A stretch of DNA of 64,000 nt from Whitmania pigra (GCA_021613335.1 JAJTWR010000350.1:1056501-1120500); one strand, 5' to 3'; shown: positions 1 to 27,897, counted from the first letter of the stretch. Program-made: numbers and translations. The notes: a model not told the origin generated them from the letters alone.

Positions 1-17038
<17,038 letters not shown>

Positions 17039-17477
17039 AAATTGTTTACTTATGTACGCAGACCTAATGTCTATTTTTACTATTTTATTTTTAACAAACC
17101 TATTTGATAATTGAAGACATTTACATTCTTTGTCTTCACTTTGTTTTTGTATACATACATTTTAAAAATATGTTTGACTTATAAATGTTTTACCATTTGT
17201 AATCAACTAATTAATTAACGAAATTTAAAAAAAATAATAATAAAATAAAAACTACGTTCTAGGTTGTGTAAGTCGCTATAAAATCTTTGTTTAGACTTTC
17301 AGTTGTTGTCGTGCGCCCGCATGGCCTAACGGTTAAGGCTGCGCCTCTCACGATGACAGCACGGGGTTCAAGCCCCGCTGCGGGAGCACCGTCCTAATCA
17401 TCTAGCTATGCAACGGACGTTAATAAAACATTACTTTTTTTTTCAGTTGTTGTCATTCTCAAATTCGGATTTTTACT
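17039..17477. promoter_or_regulatory. Head-to-head intergenic region between MYO5 and a plus-strand gene
   Basis: Only about 440 bp separate the inferred MYO5 start codon (17038, minus) from the inferred start codon at 17478 (plus). Such spacing suggests a shared bidirectional promoter plus both 5' UTRs. No TATA box could be chosen with confidence in this AT-rich stretch. It includes a SINE insertion at 17311-17440, so the ancestral spacing was about 295 bp. Confidence 0.45.
17311..17440 (+). mobile_element. tRNA-derived SINE with perfect target-site duplication
   Basis: 130-bp element starting with a tRNA-like head. A-box-like TGGCCTAACGGTTAAGG and B-box-like GGGGTTCAAGCCCC lie inside CGCCCGC/GCGGGAG acceptor-like arms. 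A short unrelated body follows and ends in AATAAAACATTAC plus a T run. TTTCAGTTGTTGTC occurs directly before (17297-17310) and after (17441-17454) the element: a perfect 14-bp duplication, so insertion was recent. The anticodon stem does not pair, which argues against a functional tRNA gene. Confidence 0.88.
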
Positions 17478-18191
17478 ATGGAGAAAAGGAGTAAAAAGCA
17501 CGATAAATATGAGCAGGATTACGTTGAGGGTAAAATTACTGATTTTCTAAATGTTATCTTGTTGATCCTGTTATTTTAACGGTTTATTCATATTCCGCCT
17601 GACATCTAGTTTTTGTTTAATAAACCAAGCTTGAAGTTAGTTCTTAAAATGGAAGAAGTTCCACCACTTTCAGGCGAGCCGGTTCAAAGTCTTAGTCTTC
17701 AAACTGCCCTATTTATGTTCTCTTATAATAAGAATGCCCTTCCAGATAAATTTGTGGGTTTATTTCTTATGCCTGAAAGTGTCAACTACACTAAACCTTC
17801 ACACTCCCTCCGTCATACCCATGAATATAGTCCATCTTTTGCCAAAAGCACAAAAAATTGCTAAAAAAAATAGTTTTAACATGACAAATACAAATTTGAA
17901 CCGACGAATAAAAGATAATATATTTAAATTGTTCGCCCTGAATGTCGGCCAGAAGTAACAAAATATCATCTTCTCAAGCAATGCAAAAGCCGTCCGAAAT
18001 ATCAGCGACTTGGTGCAAGTTTTGCTTAAAGAAACGCAAACCAAATTGAACGATTGTTGAACGAAGGGCAGCGCCTTCGAGACAAGAAAGTCACTGCAAG
18101 AAATGCAGCTCTTTATAAGGCGTGGGTCAAATATAAAGACAGAGATCTAACTGTCAAACAATTACTTTTTGAATTGGCTTCAAGTAATTAG
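17478..18191 (+). CDS. Compact four-exon gene, 158-aa protein of unknown function
   Basis: Model: exons 17478-17522, 17610-17757, 17831-17954 and 18032-18191 (stop TAG). All three introns are short (87, 73 and 77 nt), have GT-AG ends and match in phase. An AATAAA lies 21 nt after the stop. The protein starts MEKRSKKHDKYEQDY and has KPSLKLVLK near residue 20. That stretch resembles the N-terminus of BRD7/BRD9 proteins (a Lys/His-rich start followed by a KPLKLVLK motif), but no bromodomain follows. The C-terminus is a basic helical segment (ERLLNEGQRLRDKKVTARNA, then ALYKAWVKYKDRDLTV) ending FELASSN, a little like the last helices of a death domain. I do not recognise the family. Donors GTTGAG and GTTTAT are weak, so exon ends are provisional. 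A decayed retroposed sequence is the alternative. Confidence 0.45.
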
Positions 18192-18211
18192 TCCCGATAT
18201 TTATTCGAAGC

Positions 18212-18229
18212 AATAAAATTGGCAATAAA
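18212..18229 (+). promoter_or_regulatory. Polyadenylation signals of the 17478-18191 gene
   Basis: AATAAA at 18212-18217 and again at 18224-18229, starting 21 nt after the TAG stop. Confidence 0.55.
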
Positions 18230-18756
18230 TTTGAATTTACTAGTTTTATTTATTAAATAAATTTTTTTAAATTCCTGTATACATTGGATCTCATACCGAA
18301 TTAGATCTTACAACGAATTGGATCGTACATCGAATAACGAAGAAGACGTTTTAACGATTCGTAATAAGGTCTAATTCGTTATTCGGTTTATCGTCTCCTT
18401 CGTTCAATAGTTCGGCACCCCCATTGGACATGGTTCGTACAGGTCCTAAAAAGTCCTAAATTTCCGAAATTCGGTTTTTTAGTACTAAAAAGTCCTATAA
18501 AAGTGAAGGAGGTCCTAAAAAATAAAAAAAGGACTAAAAAATGATAAAGGTTCAAAAAATAATGTTCAATAAGTTTTATTGATATAACAATTACTTGGAA
18601 ATCGGTTCATTGGTTCTTGCGGTCTCATTGTTCTAGCGGGAATTCACCCAATTAAATTTCCTGTTACGTTCGTTCGCTTGTCTGTTTGATCCTTTAAGTT
18701 TTGAAAACACTATCAATCATGTCTGGACTTTGTGTTTTTAATAGCAAATTGGGATA
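18230..18756. other. Intergenic stretch with simple internal repeats
   Basis: No gene recognised. 18290-18410 has partly inverted copies of an AATTAGATCTTAC-like sequence. 18440-18545 has several copies of a GTCCTAAAA motif. Both may be remnants of a DNA transposon, but no terminal inverted repeats or transposase could be defined. Confidence 0.35.
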
Positions 18757-21700
18757 CTGTTCCACACATTTTGATCCATCAATCGACAAGGAAGAAGACA
18801 TTGGTGATGATTTTGATGAGCATATGCTGAGGAGAGAATTTGTGGATAACATACTCCAAACATCTGAAAACTGAACATCTGCTTTTCTCACATGGCCTAC
18901 GATCTCTTTAAGGGATTACAGGATTGAAGATTTATTGCATTTGATCATTCACCCACCTAATACAACAACTTTCAAGTGGAAAGATGGATGTACTTAAAGC
19001 TAATAAACATCAATGCAGAGAAAAGTCAGTTCTATTCTAGTCTTCCCATTTTATCAAAGTGCCTTAAGTTTCTCATGTATGGCCTCTCTGGCCTTAAGCT
19101 ATCTTCTGGGTTATTTGTTGTCAACTGTTGATTAATCCATCCCTTGAAGACATGAGCAACTTCAGAAGCCAAATTGGTGAACTTGTAGAAACTGGCCAAA
19201 GCTTCCAGCTTGAAATAAAAAGGTGGCCTAAACAGAATTGAATCCATCATTGATACTATAAATTAAAACATGTAACAAGAATTGGATCAATATATGTCAA
19301 TTTCTGTTGAGTTGGTCCTTCATGCCTTTGAGTCTTGTGAACAACCATTCTGTTCCACACATTTTGATCCATCAATCGACAAGGAAGAAGACATTGGTGA
19401 TGATTTTGATGAGCATATGCTGAGGAGAGAATTTATGGATAACATACTCCAAACATCTGAAAACTGAACATCTGCTTTTCTCACATGGCCTACGATCTCT
19501 TTAAGGGATTACAGGATTGAAGATTTATTGCATTTGATCATTCACCCACCTAATACAACAACTTTCAAGTGGAAAGATGGATGTACTTAAAGCTAATAAA
19601 CATCAATGCAGAGAAAAGTCAGTTCTATTCTAGTCTTCCCATTTTATCAAAGTGCCTTAAGTTTCTCATGTATGGCCTCTCTGGCCTTAAGCTATCTTCT
19701 GGGTTATTTGTTGTCAACTGTTGATTAATCCATCCCTTGAAGACATGAGCAACTTCAGAAGCCAAATTGGTGAACTTGTAGAAACTGGCCAAAGCTTCCA
19801 GCTTGAAATAAAAAGGTGGCCTAAACAGAATTGAATCCATCATTGATACTATAAATTAAAACATGTAACAAGAATTGGATCAATATATGTCAATTTCTGT
19901 TGAGTTGGTCCTTCATGCCTTTGAGTCTTGTGAACAACCATTCTGTTCCACACATTTTGATCCATCAATCGACAAGGAAGAAGACATTGGTGATGATTTT
20001 GATGAGCATATGCTGAGGAGAGAATTTATGGATAACATACTCCAAACATCTGAAAACTGAACATCTGCTTTTCTCACATGGCCTACGATCTCTTTAAGGG
20101 ATTACAGGATTGAAGATTTATTGCATTTGATCATTCACCCACCTAATACAACAACTTTCAAGTGGAAAGATGGATGTACTTAAAGCTAATAAACATCAAT
20201 GCAGAGAAAAGTCAGTTCTATTCTAGTCTTCCCATTTTATCAAAGTGCCTTAAGTTTCTCATGTATGGCCTCTCTGGCCTTAAGCTATCTTCTGGGTTAT
20301 TTGTTGTCAACTGTTGATTAATCCATCCCTTGAAGACATGAGCAACTTCAGAAGCCAAATTGGTGAACTTGTAGAAACTGGCCAAAGCTTCCAGCTTGAA
20401 ATAAAAAGGTGGCCTAAACAGAATTGAATCCATCATTGATACTATAAATTAAAACATGTTAACAAGAATTGGATCAATATATGTCAATTTCTGTTGAGTT
20501 GGTCCTTCATGCCTTTGAGTCTTGTGAACAACCATTCTGTTCCACACATTTTGATCCATCAATCGACAAGGAAGAAGACATTGGTGATGATTTTGATGAG
20601 CATATGCTGAGGAGAGAATTTATGGATAACATACTCCAAACATCTGAAAACTGAACATCTGCTTTTCTCACATGGCCTACGATCTCTTTAAGGGATTACA
20701 GGATTGAAGATTTATTGCATTTGATCATTCATCCACCTAATACAACAACTTTCAAGTGGAAAGATGGATGTACTTAAAGCTAATAAACATCAATGCAGAG
20801 AAAAGTCAGTTCTATTCTAGTCTTCCCATTTTATCAAAGTGCCTTAAGTTTCTCATGTATGGCCTCTCTGGCCTTAAGCTATCTTCTGGGTTATTTGTTG
20901 TCAACTGTTGATTAATCCATCCCTTGAAGACATGAGCAACTTCAGAAGCCAAATTGGTGAACTTGTAGAAACTGGCCAAAGCTTCCAGCTTGAAATAAAA
21001 AGGTGGCCTAAACAGAATTGAATCCATCATTGATACTATAAATTAAAACATGTAACAAGAATTGGATCAATATATGTCAATTTCTGTTGAGTTGGTCCTT
21101 CATGCCTTTGAGTCTTGTGAACAACCATTCTGTTCCACACATTTTGATCCATCAATCGACAAGGAAGAAGACATTGGTGATGATTTTGATGAGCATATGC
21201 TGAGGAGAGAATTTATGGATAACATACTCCAAACATCTGAAAACTGAACATCTGCTTTTCTCACATGGCCTACGATCTCTTTAAGGGATTACAGGATTGA
21301 AGATTTATTGCATTTGATCATTCATCCACCTAATACAACAACTTTCAAGTGGAAAGATGGATGTACTTAAAGCTAATAAACATCAATGCAGAGAAAAGTC
21401 AGTTCTATTCTAGTCTTCCCATTTTATCAAAGTGCCTTAAGTTTCTCATGTATGGCCTCTCTGGCCTTAAGCTATCTTCTGGGTTATTTGTTGTCAACTG
21501 TTGATTAATCCATCCCTTGAAGACATGAGCAACTTCAGAAGCCAAATTGGTGAACTTGTAGAAACTGGCCAAAGCTTCCAGCTTGACCTAAAAGGTGGCC
21601 TAAACAGAATTGAATCCATCATTGATACTATAAATTAAAACATGTAACAAGAATTGGATCAATATATGTCAATTTCTGTTGAGTTGGTCCTTCATGCCTC

Positions 21701-24617
21701 CACTTGAGTCTTGTGAACAACCATTCTGTTCCACACATTTTGATCCATCAATCGACAAGGAAGAAGACATTGGTGATGATTTTGATGAGCATATGCTGAG
21801 GAGAGAATTTATGGATAACATACTCCAAACATCTGAAAACTGAACATCTGCTTTTCTCACATGGCCTACGATCTCTTTAAGGGATTACAGGATTGAAGAT
21901 TTATTGCATTTGATCATTCACCCACCTAATACAACAACAACTTTCAAGTGGAAAGATGGATGTACTTAAAGCTAATAAACATCAATGCAGAGAAAAGTCA
22001 GTTCTATTCTAGTCTTCCCATTTTATCAAAGTGCCTTAAGTTTCTCATGTATGGCCTCTCTGGCCTTAAGCTATCTTCTGGGTTATTTGTTGTCAACTGT
22101 TGATTAATCCATCCCTTGAAGACATGAGCAACTTCAGAAGCCAAATTGGTGAACTTGTAGAAACTGGCCAAAGCTTCCAGCTTGAAATAAAAAGGTGGCC
22201 TAAACAGAATTGAATCCATCATTGATACTATAAATTAAAACATGTTACAAGAATTGGATCAATATATGTCAATTTCTGTTGAGTTGGTCCTTCATGCCTT
22301 TGAGTCTTGTGAACAACCATTCTGTTCCACACATTTTGATCCATCAATCGACAAGGAAGAAGACATTGGTGATGATTTTGATGAGCATATGCTGAGGAGA
22401 GAATTTATGGATACATACTCCAAACATCTGAAAACTGAACATCTGCTTTTCTCACATGGCCTACGATCTCTTTAAGGGATTACAGGATTGAAGATTTATT
22501 GCATTTGATCATTCACCCACCTAATACAACAACTTTCAAGTGGAAAGATGGATGTACTTAAAGCTAATAAACATCAATGCAGAGAAAAGTCAGTTCTATT
22601 CTAGTCTTCCCATTTTATCAAAGTGCCTTAAGTTTCTCATGTATGGCCTCTCTGGCCTTAAGCTATCTTCTGGGTTATTTGTTGTCAACTGTTGATTAAT
22701 CCATCCCTTGAAGACATGAGCAACTTCAGAAGCCAAATTGGTGAACTTGTAGAAACTGGCCAAAGCTTCCAGCTTGAAATAAAAAGGTGGCCTAAACAGA
22801 ATTGAATCCATCATTGATACTATAAATTAAAACATGTTACAAGAATTGGATCAATATATGTCAATTTCTGTTGAGTTGGTCCTTCATGTCTTTGAGTCTT
22901 GTGAACAACCATTCTGTTCCACACATTCTGATCCATCAATCAACAAGGAAGAAGACATTGGTGATGATTTTGATGAGCATATGCTGAGGAGAGAATTTAT
23001 GGATAACATACTCCAAACATCTGAAAACTGAACATCTGCTTTTCTCACATGGCCTACGATCTCTTTAAGGGATTACAGGATTGAAGATTTATTGCATTTG
23101 ATCATTCACCTACCTAATACAACAACTTTCAAGTGGAAAGATGGATGTACTTAAAGCTAATAAACATCAATGCAGAGAAAAGTCAGTTCTATTCTAGTCT
23201 TCCCATTTTATCAAAGTGCCTTAAGTTTCTCATGTATGGCCTCTCTGGCCTTAAGCTATCTTCTGGGTTATTTGTTGTCAACTGTTGATTAATCCATCTT
23301 TTGAAGACATGAGCAACTTCAGAAGCCAAATTGGTGAACTTGAAAAAACTGGCCAAAGCTTCCAGCTTGACCTAAAAGGTGGCCTAAACAGAATTGAATC
23401 CATCATTGATACTATAAATTAAAACATGTAAAAAGAATTGGTTCAATATATGTCAATTTCTGTTGAGTTGGTCCTTCATGCCTTTGAGTCTTGTGAACAA
23501 CCATTCTGTTCCACACATTCTGATCCATCAATCAACAAGGAAGAAGACATTGGTGATGATTTTGATGAGCATATGCTGAGGAGAGAATTTATGGATAACA
23601 ATCTCCAAACATCTGAAAACTGAACATCTGCTTTTCTCACATGGCCTACGATCTCTTTAAGGGATTACAGGATTGAAGATTTATTGCATTTGATCATTCA
23701 TCCACCTAATACAACAACTTTCAAGTGGAAAGATGGATGTACTTAAAGCTAATAAACATCAATGCAGAGAAAAGTCAGTTCTATTCTAGTCTTCCCATTT
23801 TATCAAAGTGCCTTAAGTTTCTCATGTATGGCCTCTCTGGCCTTAAGCTATCTTCTGGGTTATTTGTTGTCAACTGTTGATTAATCCATCTTTTGAAGAC
23901 ATGAGCAACTTCAGAAGCCAAATTGGTGAACTTGAAAAAACTGGCCAAAGCTTCCAGCTTGACCTAAAAGGTGGCCTAAACAGAATTGAATCCATCATTG
24001 ATACTATAAATTAAAACATGTAAAAAGAATTGGTTCAATATATGTCAATTTCTGTTGAGTTGGTCCTTTATGTCTTTGAGTCTTGTGAACAACCATTCTG
24101 TTCCACACATTCTGATCCATCAATCAACAAGGAAGAAGACTTTGGTGATGATTTTGATGAGCATATGCTGAGGAGAGAATTTAAACAGAATTGAATCCAT
24201 CATTGATACTATAAATTAAAACATGTAAAAAGAATTGGTTCAATATATGTCAATTTCTGTTGAGTTGGTCCTTTATGTCTTTGAGTCTTGTGAACAACCA
24301 TTCTGTTCCACACATTCTGATCCATCAATCAACAAGGAAGAAGACTTTGGTGATGATTTTGATGAGCATATGCTGAGGAGAGAATTTAAACAGAATTGAA
24401 TCCATCATTGATACTATAAATTAAAACATGTAAAAAGAATTGGTTCAATATATGTCAATTTCTGTTGAGTTGGTCCTTTATGTCTTTGAGTCTTGTGAAC
24501 AACCATTCTGTTCCACACATTCTGATCCATCAATCAACGAGGAAGAAGACTTTGGTGATGATTTTGATGAGCATATGCTGAGGAGAGAATTTATGGATAA
24601 CATACTTCAAACATCTG
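18757..24617. repeat. Tandem array of a ~593-bp unit with ORFs on both strands
   Basis: The marker TCCACACATT recurs at 18761, 19354, 19947, 20541, 21134, 21730, 22326, 22918, 23510, 24102, 24307 and 24512. Periods are 593, 593, 594, 593, 596, 596, 592, 592, 592, then 205 and 205. Early units are nearly identical; units from about 22850 on share extra substitutions, so the array has subtypes. Most full units keep a plus-strand ORF of 61 codons or slightly more (e.g. 19282-19467, MDQYMSISVELVLHAFE start, acidic middle IDKEEDIGDDFDEHM). Most also keep a 72-codon minus-strand ORF (e.g. 19032-19250, contains VFKGWINQQLTTNNPEDS). Identity from recent amplification explains shared ORFs, so selection is not shown. 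The unit looks like a piece of a larger coding element. Confidence 0.97.
24015..24617. repeat. Second-order tandem of a 205-bp deletion derivative
   Basis: At 24184 and again at 24388 the unit jumps from GAGAATTT directly to AAACAGAATTG, dropping 387 bp of the 593-bp unit. The shortened 205-bp unit was then duplicated in tandem (marker spacing 24102, 24307, 24512). The last copy has the full-length continuation again. Confidence 0.92.
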
Positions 24618-24738
24618 AATACTTAACCAACGTATGCTTGTATTGCGAACAAGAAGACAGGGACACTACCTGGGTGCAATGTTACAATTGCCAGCGGTGG
24701 GTACATGTAAAATGTACCAAAATTGTTAGAACTTACAA
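24440..24738 (+). pseudogene. Array-derived ORF fused to most of a PHD finger
   Basis: The last array copy does not stop after the acidic segment but reads on through LTNVCLYCEQEDRDTTWVQC and YNCQRWVHVKC to a GTGAGT donor at 24739. Spacing C-x2-C-x11-C-x2-C-x4-H-x2-C is that of a PHD zinc finger. The final C-x2-C pair is missing here. A possible match, FPCNPC, lies at 25125-25142, beyond two copies of a 190-bp repeat, but the phase does not join correctly. PHD fingers bind histone tails in chromatin proteins and also occur in some transposon proteins. Probably a fragment of the element that gave rise to the array. Confidence 0.5.
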
Positions 24739-24742
24739 GTGA

Positions 24743-25466
24743 GTTTTAAGATGATATCACAATAATTCCATGTTTTACAAGTCACTTAAGCCACAAGATA
24801 TAACCGCAGTGATTCGGTCGTTAGTGAAACTTTGAGTTGTGCTATCTCAACTTTGGTACATGGAATTGTGCCATGGTATATGTCATTTTAAAGATCATTA
24901 TTAGCCCTACAAGATGATATATGCCATAATAAGTTTTAAGTTGATATCACAATAATTCCATGTTTTACAAGTCACTTAAGCCACAAGATAAAACCGCAGT
25001 GATTCGGTCATTAGTGAATCTTTGAGTCGTGATATCTCAACTTTGGTACATGGAATTGTGCCATGGTATATGTCATTTTAAAGATATTTATTAGCCCTAC
25101 AAGATGATATATGCCATAATAAGTTTCCATGCAACCCATGTGGTCTACCTGGCGACCTATGAAATCCTATGAACTGCTTGGGCGGTCATCATTTATGATG
25201 CATTGAAGTGGGATATCTCCATTCAAAAGTGAGTAATTTAATAACTTTATGTCATTTTGAAGATAAATGTCAGCACTGCAGTGCTACATAGATATCATAG
25301 CAATTCCATGTTTTACAAGTCACTTGAGCCATGAGATATAACCACAGTGATTTGGTCGTCTGTGAAACTTTGAGGCTTGATATTTCAACTTTGGTACATG
25401 GAATTGTGCCATGGTATATGCCATTTTAAAGATATTTATTAGCCCTACAAGATTATATAAGCTACA
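24743..25466. repeat. 190-bp repeat family, two tandem copies plus one diverged copy
   Basis: AATAATTCCATGTTTTACAA begins near-identical units at about 24761 and 24951 (period 190), and a diverged copy begins near 25300. Each unit contains an inverted pair, AATTCCATG and CATGGAATT, about 100 bp apart, so it can fold. The spacer 25125-25285 is unrelated and contains the FPCNPC-coding stretch. Confidence 0.85.
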
Positions 25467-25882
25467 TTAGATTTTTGCAAGCAATTTTTATAATAATAAA
25501 ATTTAATAAATTTATAATATTCAGAAAGGTCATTGTCTCCCCTTTCAAAATATGTATCATTTATATAATTTTAATGTTTACAAGACTCAAATTTTGCGAA
25601 AAACAGGACCTCCTTCATCCTTGCCGACCTCTGACAGAGTCACCGACATATTGTCCTCGTGACCCAGCTTCTCTTGATCTTGAAAACCACCAATTGCAAG
25701 TGGAATATAACTGTGGTAAATAAGCAAATCACATCGCAAATCACAAATTGCAACATTTTTAGTTTGAACATTATAATTATTCACTAAGGAGCAATGTTTA
25801 TGATAACTACAACTATATCCATAATAAAGGTAAACTTCCTTATGCTTCAACAGCATCATTAAGAGTATTAAGGACAGCCTCC

Positions 25883-27697
25883 AAGAATAACAGGTTGAGC
25901 AGAAAACTTTATTGGCTGTCAAATATTCAGAAACAAGAACAGAAATATCGCTAATGGCTGTACGTATTCGCATGTAACATCGCACAACTCGCAATCCCTA
26001 TCGTTCAACTCTTGTACCAACTCCCTCACTCCCGAGGCCTGTTCCTTTTATATGCCAAGATGGAACTGTTCTTGCTTTGACAAAAATTGGCGTTGCTTCC
26101 TGTTTGAATTTTACCTCTAGTTCGAAATCTTTCAAACAACCAAGGTCTTGCTCGAAACATTCTTTGAAATCGTGGCAAATTTTGAGACATGCTTTTTCGA
26201 CGGTTTTTGAATCAGTTTCTTCATCAATCTTGAAAATGTGATTGTGTAGCAAGTTTGACATGTCAATTTGCAATTCAACTATGGCTTTCCTGCCAAGAAT
26301 GTTGAGTTTTGGCAACTTGGTGACATTGAATTCTAGAGGTACTTCTTGAAGGTCTGATGTCGAAACCATCATTTCACAGACTCCTATGTTCGGGATGGAG
26401 TCCCCTGTTGCGGAAATATATTTTGTATTGGAAGGTTTTAGACTGGGTTTTCCCCACTTGTTCCATACTTCCATTGAGCAGAAGTCATCCCTGGCTCCGC
26501 TGTCCAACTCGAAAACAAATTCTGAATTTGCAATTTGTAACTTTTGTATGAGAGGGGTGAGGCTCGGAATTGTATGGATTGAATTCACTTTTCTGTCTCT
26601 TTTGAACTTTTTCTTTAAACATGCTTTTTCTAAGTGTCCTATGATTCCACAGAAGTTGCATTCAGTTTTGATATGCCTGCAATCATTGGCGTGGTGTCCT
26701 TTTGTTCCACATCTTGGACACATCCCTTTCGGGAATGGAAATTTAGAGAGCTGGTGTACTTGGCGTCTTGGTTTGAAATTCACTTTTTCTTGTTTGTTGT
26801 CGGCAGGTTTGAACACTTTCATTACCGGTTCGTCCGGTGTGCTGTGTACTGTGGCTTTGGCAACCTTAGCAGATTCTTCCACTTCCGTAGCAATTTCAAC
26901 AGCCCGATTGAAAGTTAATTCATCATCTGGAATTTTGAAAAGCGACTTGAGAACCGCCTCGTTGTCAACAGAACATACAAATCTCGTTCTCAAGGCTTCG
27001 TCGAGTGTGTCCTCAATACTAGGAAAGTCGCACGTAGAAGCTGCTGTTCGAATTTTCGCCGCGAGTTCTTGAATGGTCTCGCCAGGTTGCCTTTTTATCT
27101 CGGTCCAAAATCTAAACCTTTCTCTCACAATGAATCTTTTGGGGTTGAAATTTTCCGTCATTACTGCTTGAATTTCCGAAAAGTCTAACTTATTGACTTC
27201 GCATGGAATTGTCTTTTGTGAAGCCGCAGTTTGTAAGAGTTTGTAAATTGAAGTTGACTGGTGTGTGAGAAAAACTTGTGTAATTTTTGAAGTCCGAATA
27301 GAATTTGCTTCTGTAAAGGTTTGAAACCAACTCGTGTAGTCACACCACAACTCTTTATTCGGTTCGAAAGGCATGAATTTAGGGATGGTCGTAGAATTCT
27401 CAGCAATTGAACGAACCAGGGTTTCCATTTGTTTCAAAAATAACTCCAGAAATTTAGCGATATCAGCCATTCTTACTAGCTTTGAAATGTCGACTGGGTC
27501 GGTTGTTGGGTCTTTGTAAGAATAACAGGTTGAACAGAAAACTTTATTGGCTGTCAAATATTCAGAAACGAGAACAGAAATATCGCTAACGCTGTACGTA
27601 TTCGCATGTAACATCGCACAACTCGCAATCCCTATCATTCAACTCTCGTACCAACTCCCTTGCTCCCAAGACCTGTTCCTTTTACAAGCCGAGATGG
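25883..27697 (-). mobile_element. Internally deleted Ty3/Gypsy-type LTR retrotransposon
   Basis: Two direct repeats flank a gag-protease ORF: 25883-26063 (3' LTR for the minus-strand element) and 27518-27697 (5' LTR). They are about 180 bp long and clearly homologous, with scattered substitutions. Each LTR has an AATAAA near its 3' side (minus strand). The 3' copy has TATAAAAG, whereas the 5' copy has the altered TTGTAAAAG. The whole element is only 1.8 kb because almost all of pol is deleted. No clean target-site duplication was found. It is non-autonomous. Confidence 0.9.
25998..27470 (-). CDS. Retrotransposon Gag-protease polyprotein, polymerase truncated
   Basis: The open frame runs 25998-27638; the likely Gag start is the Met at 27470 (MADIAKFLELF), because everything upstream lies in or next to the LTR. 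Domains in order: a capsid-like helical region; two CCHC zinc knuckles (CPRCGTKGHHANDC, CNFCGIIGHLEKAC) for nucleic-acid binding; a retropepsin-type active site (FELDSGA); and the first residues of a reverse transcriptase (FVKARTVPSW). There the sequence jumps into the 3' LTR, so the last codons are LTR read-through. No RT catalytic site, RNase H or integrase. Gag and protease are uninterrupted, which suggests recent insertion or use by a helper element. Confidence 0.88.
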   Translation of the reverse strand: MADIAKFLELFLKQMETLVRSIAENSTTIPKFMPFEPNKELWCDYTSWFQTFTEANSIRTSKITQVFLTHQSTSIYKLLQTAASQKTIPCEVNKLDFSEIQAVMTENFNPKRFIVRERFRFWTEIKRQPGETIQELAAKIRTAASTCDFPSIEDTLDEALRTRFVCSVDNEAVLKSLFKIPDDELTFNRAVEIATEVEESAKVAKATVHSTPDEPVMKVFKPADNKQEKVNFKPRRQVHQLSKFPFPKGMCPRCGTKGHHANDCRHIKTECNFCGIIGHLEKACLKKKFKRDRKVNSIHTIPSLTPLIQKLQIANSEFVFELDSGARDDFCSMEVWNKWGKPSLKPSNTKYISATGDSIPNIGVCEMMVSTSDLQEVPLEFNVTKLPKLNILGRKAIVELQIDMSNLLHNHIFKIDEETDSKTVEKACLKICHDFKECFEQDLGCLKDFELEVKFKQEATPIFVKARTVPSWHIKGTGLGSEGVGTRVER

Positions 27698-27897
27698 CGT
27701 CACAACAGGTTGGATGTTGTTGCTGATTTGATTTGGAGACAATCTTGTCATCAATATCATTGTCTGAGAGGTCCAGGTCTCAAGTTACTGGCAGATGATA
27801 AAACAGAATTCCCAGACTCCTCTAATTAGAATCAAGGAAACACTTGCCAGAACATCATTGAAATAATTGTTCAAAATAACTTATAAGGACTCGTCAC

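Noticed and set aside
17311..17392. Functional tRNA gene
   Set aside because: T-arm and acceptor-like ends pair, but the anticodon stem does not, and the sequence continues into a SINE tail flanked by a perfect target-site duplication.
18757..24617. CRISPR array
   Set aside because: Units are ~593 bp and nearly identical throughout; there are no short repeats alternating with unique spacers, and the genome is animal.
26386..27072. Plus-strand 228-codon ORF as a gene
   Set aside because: It is antisense to the Gag-protease frame, which has clear zinc knuckles and an active-site motif; the plus-strand reading has no domain and is a shadow.
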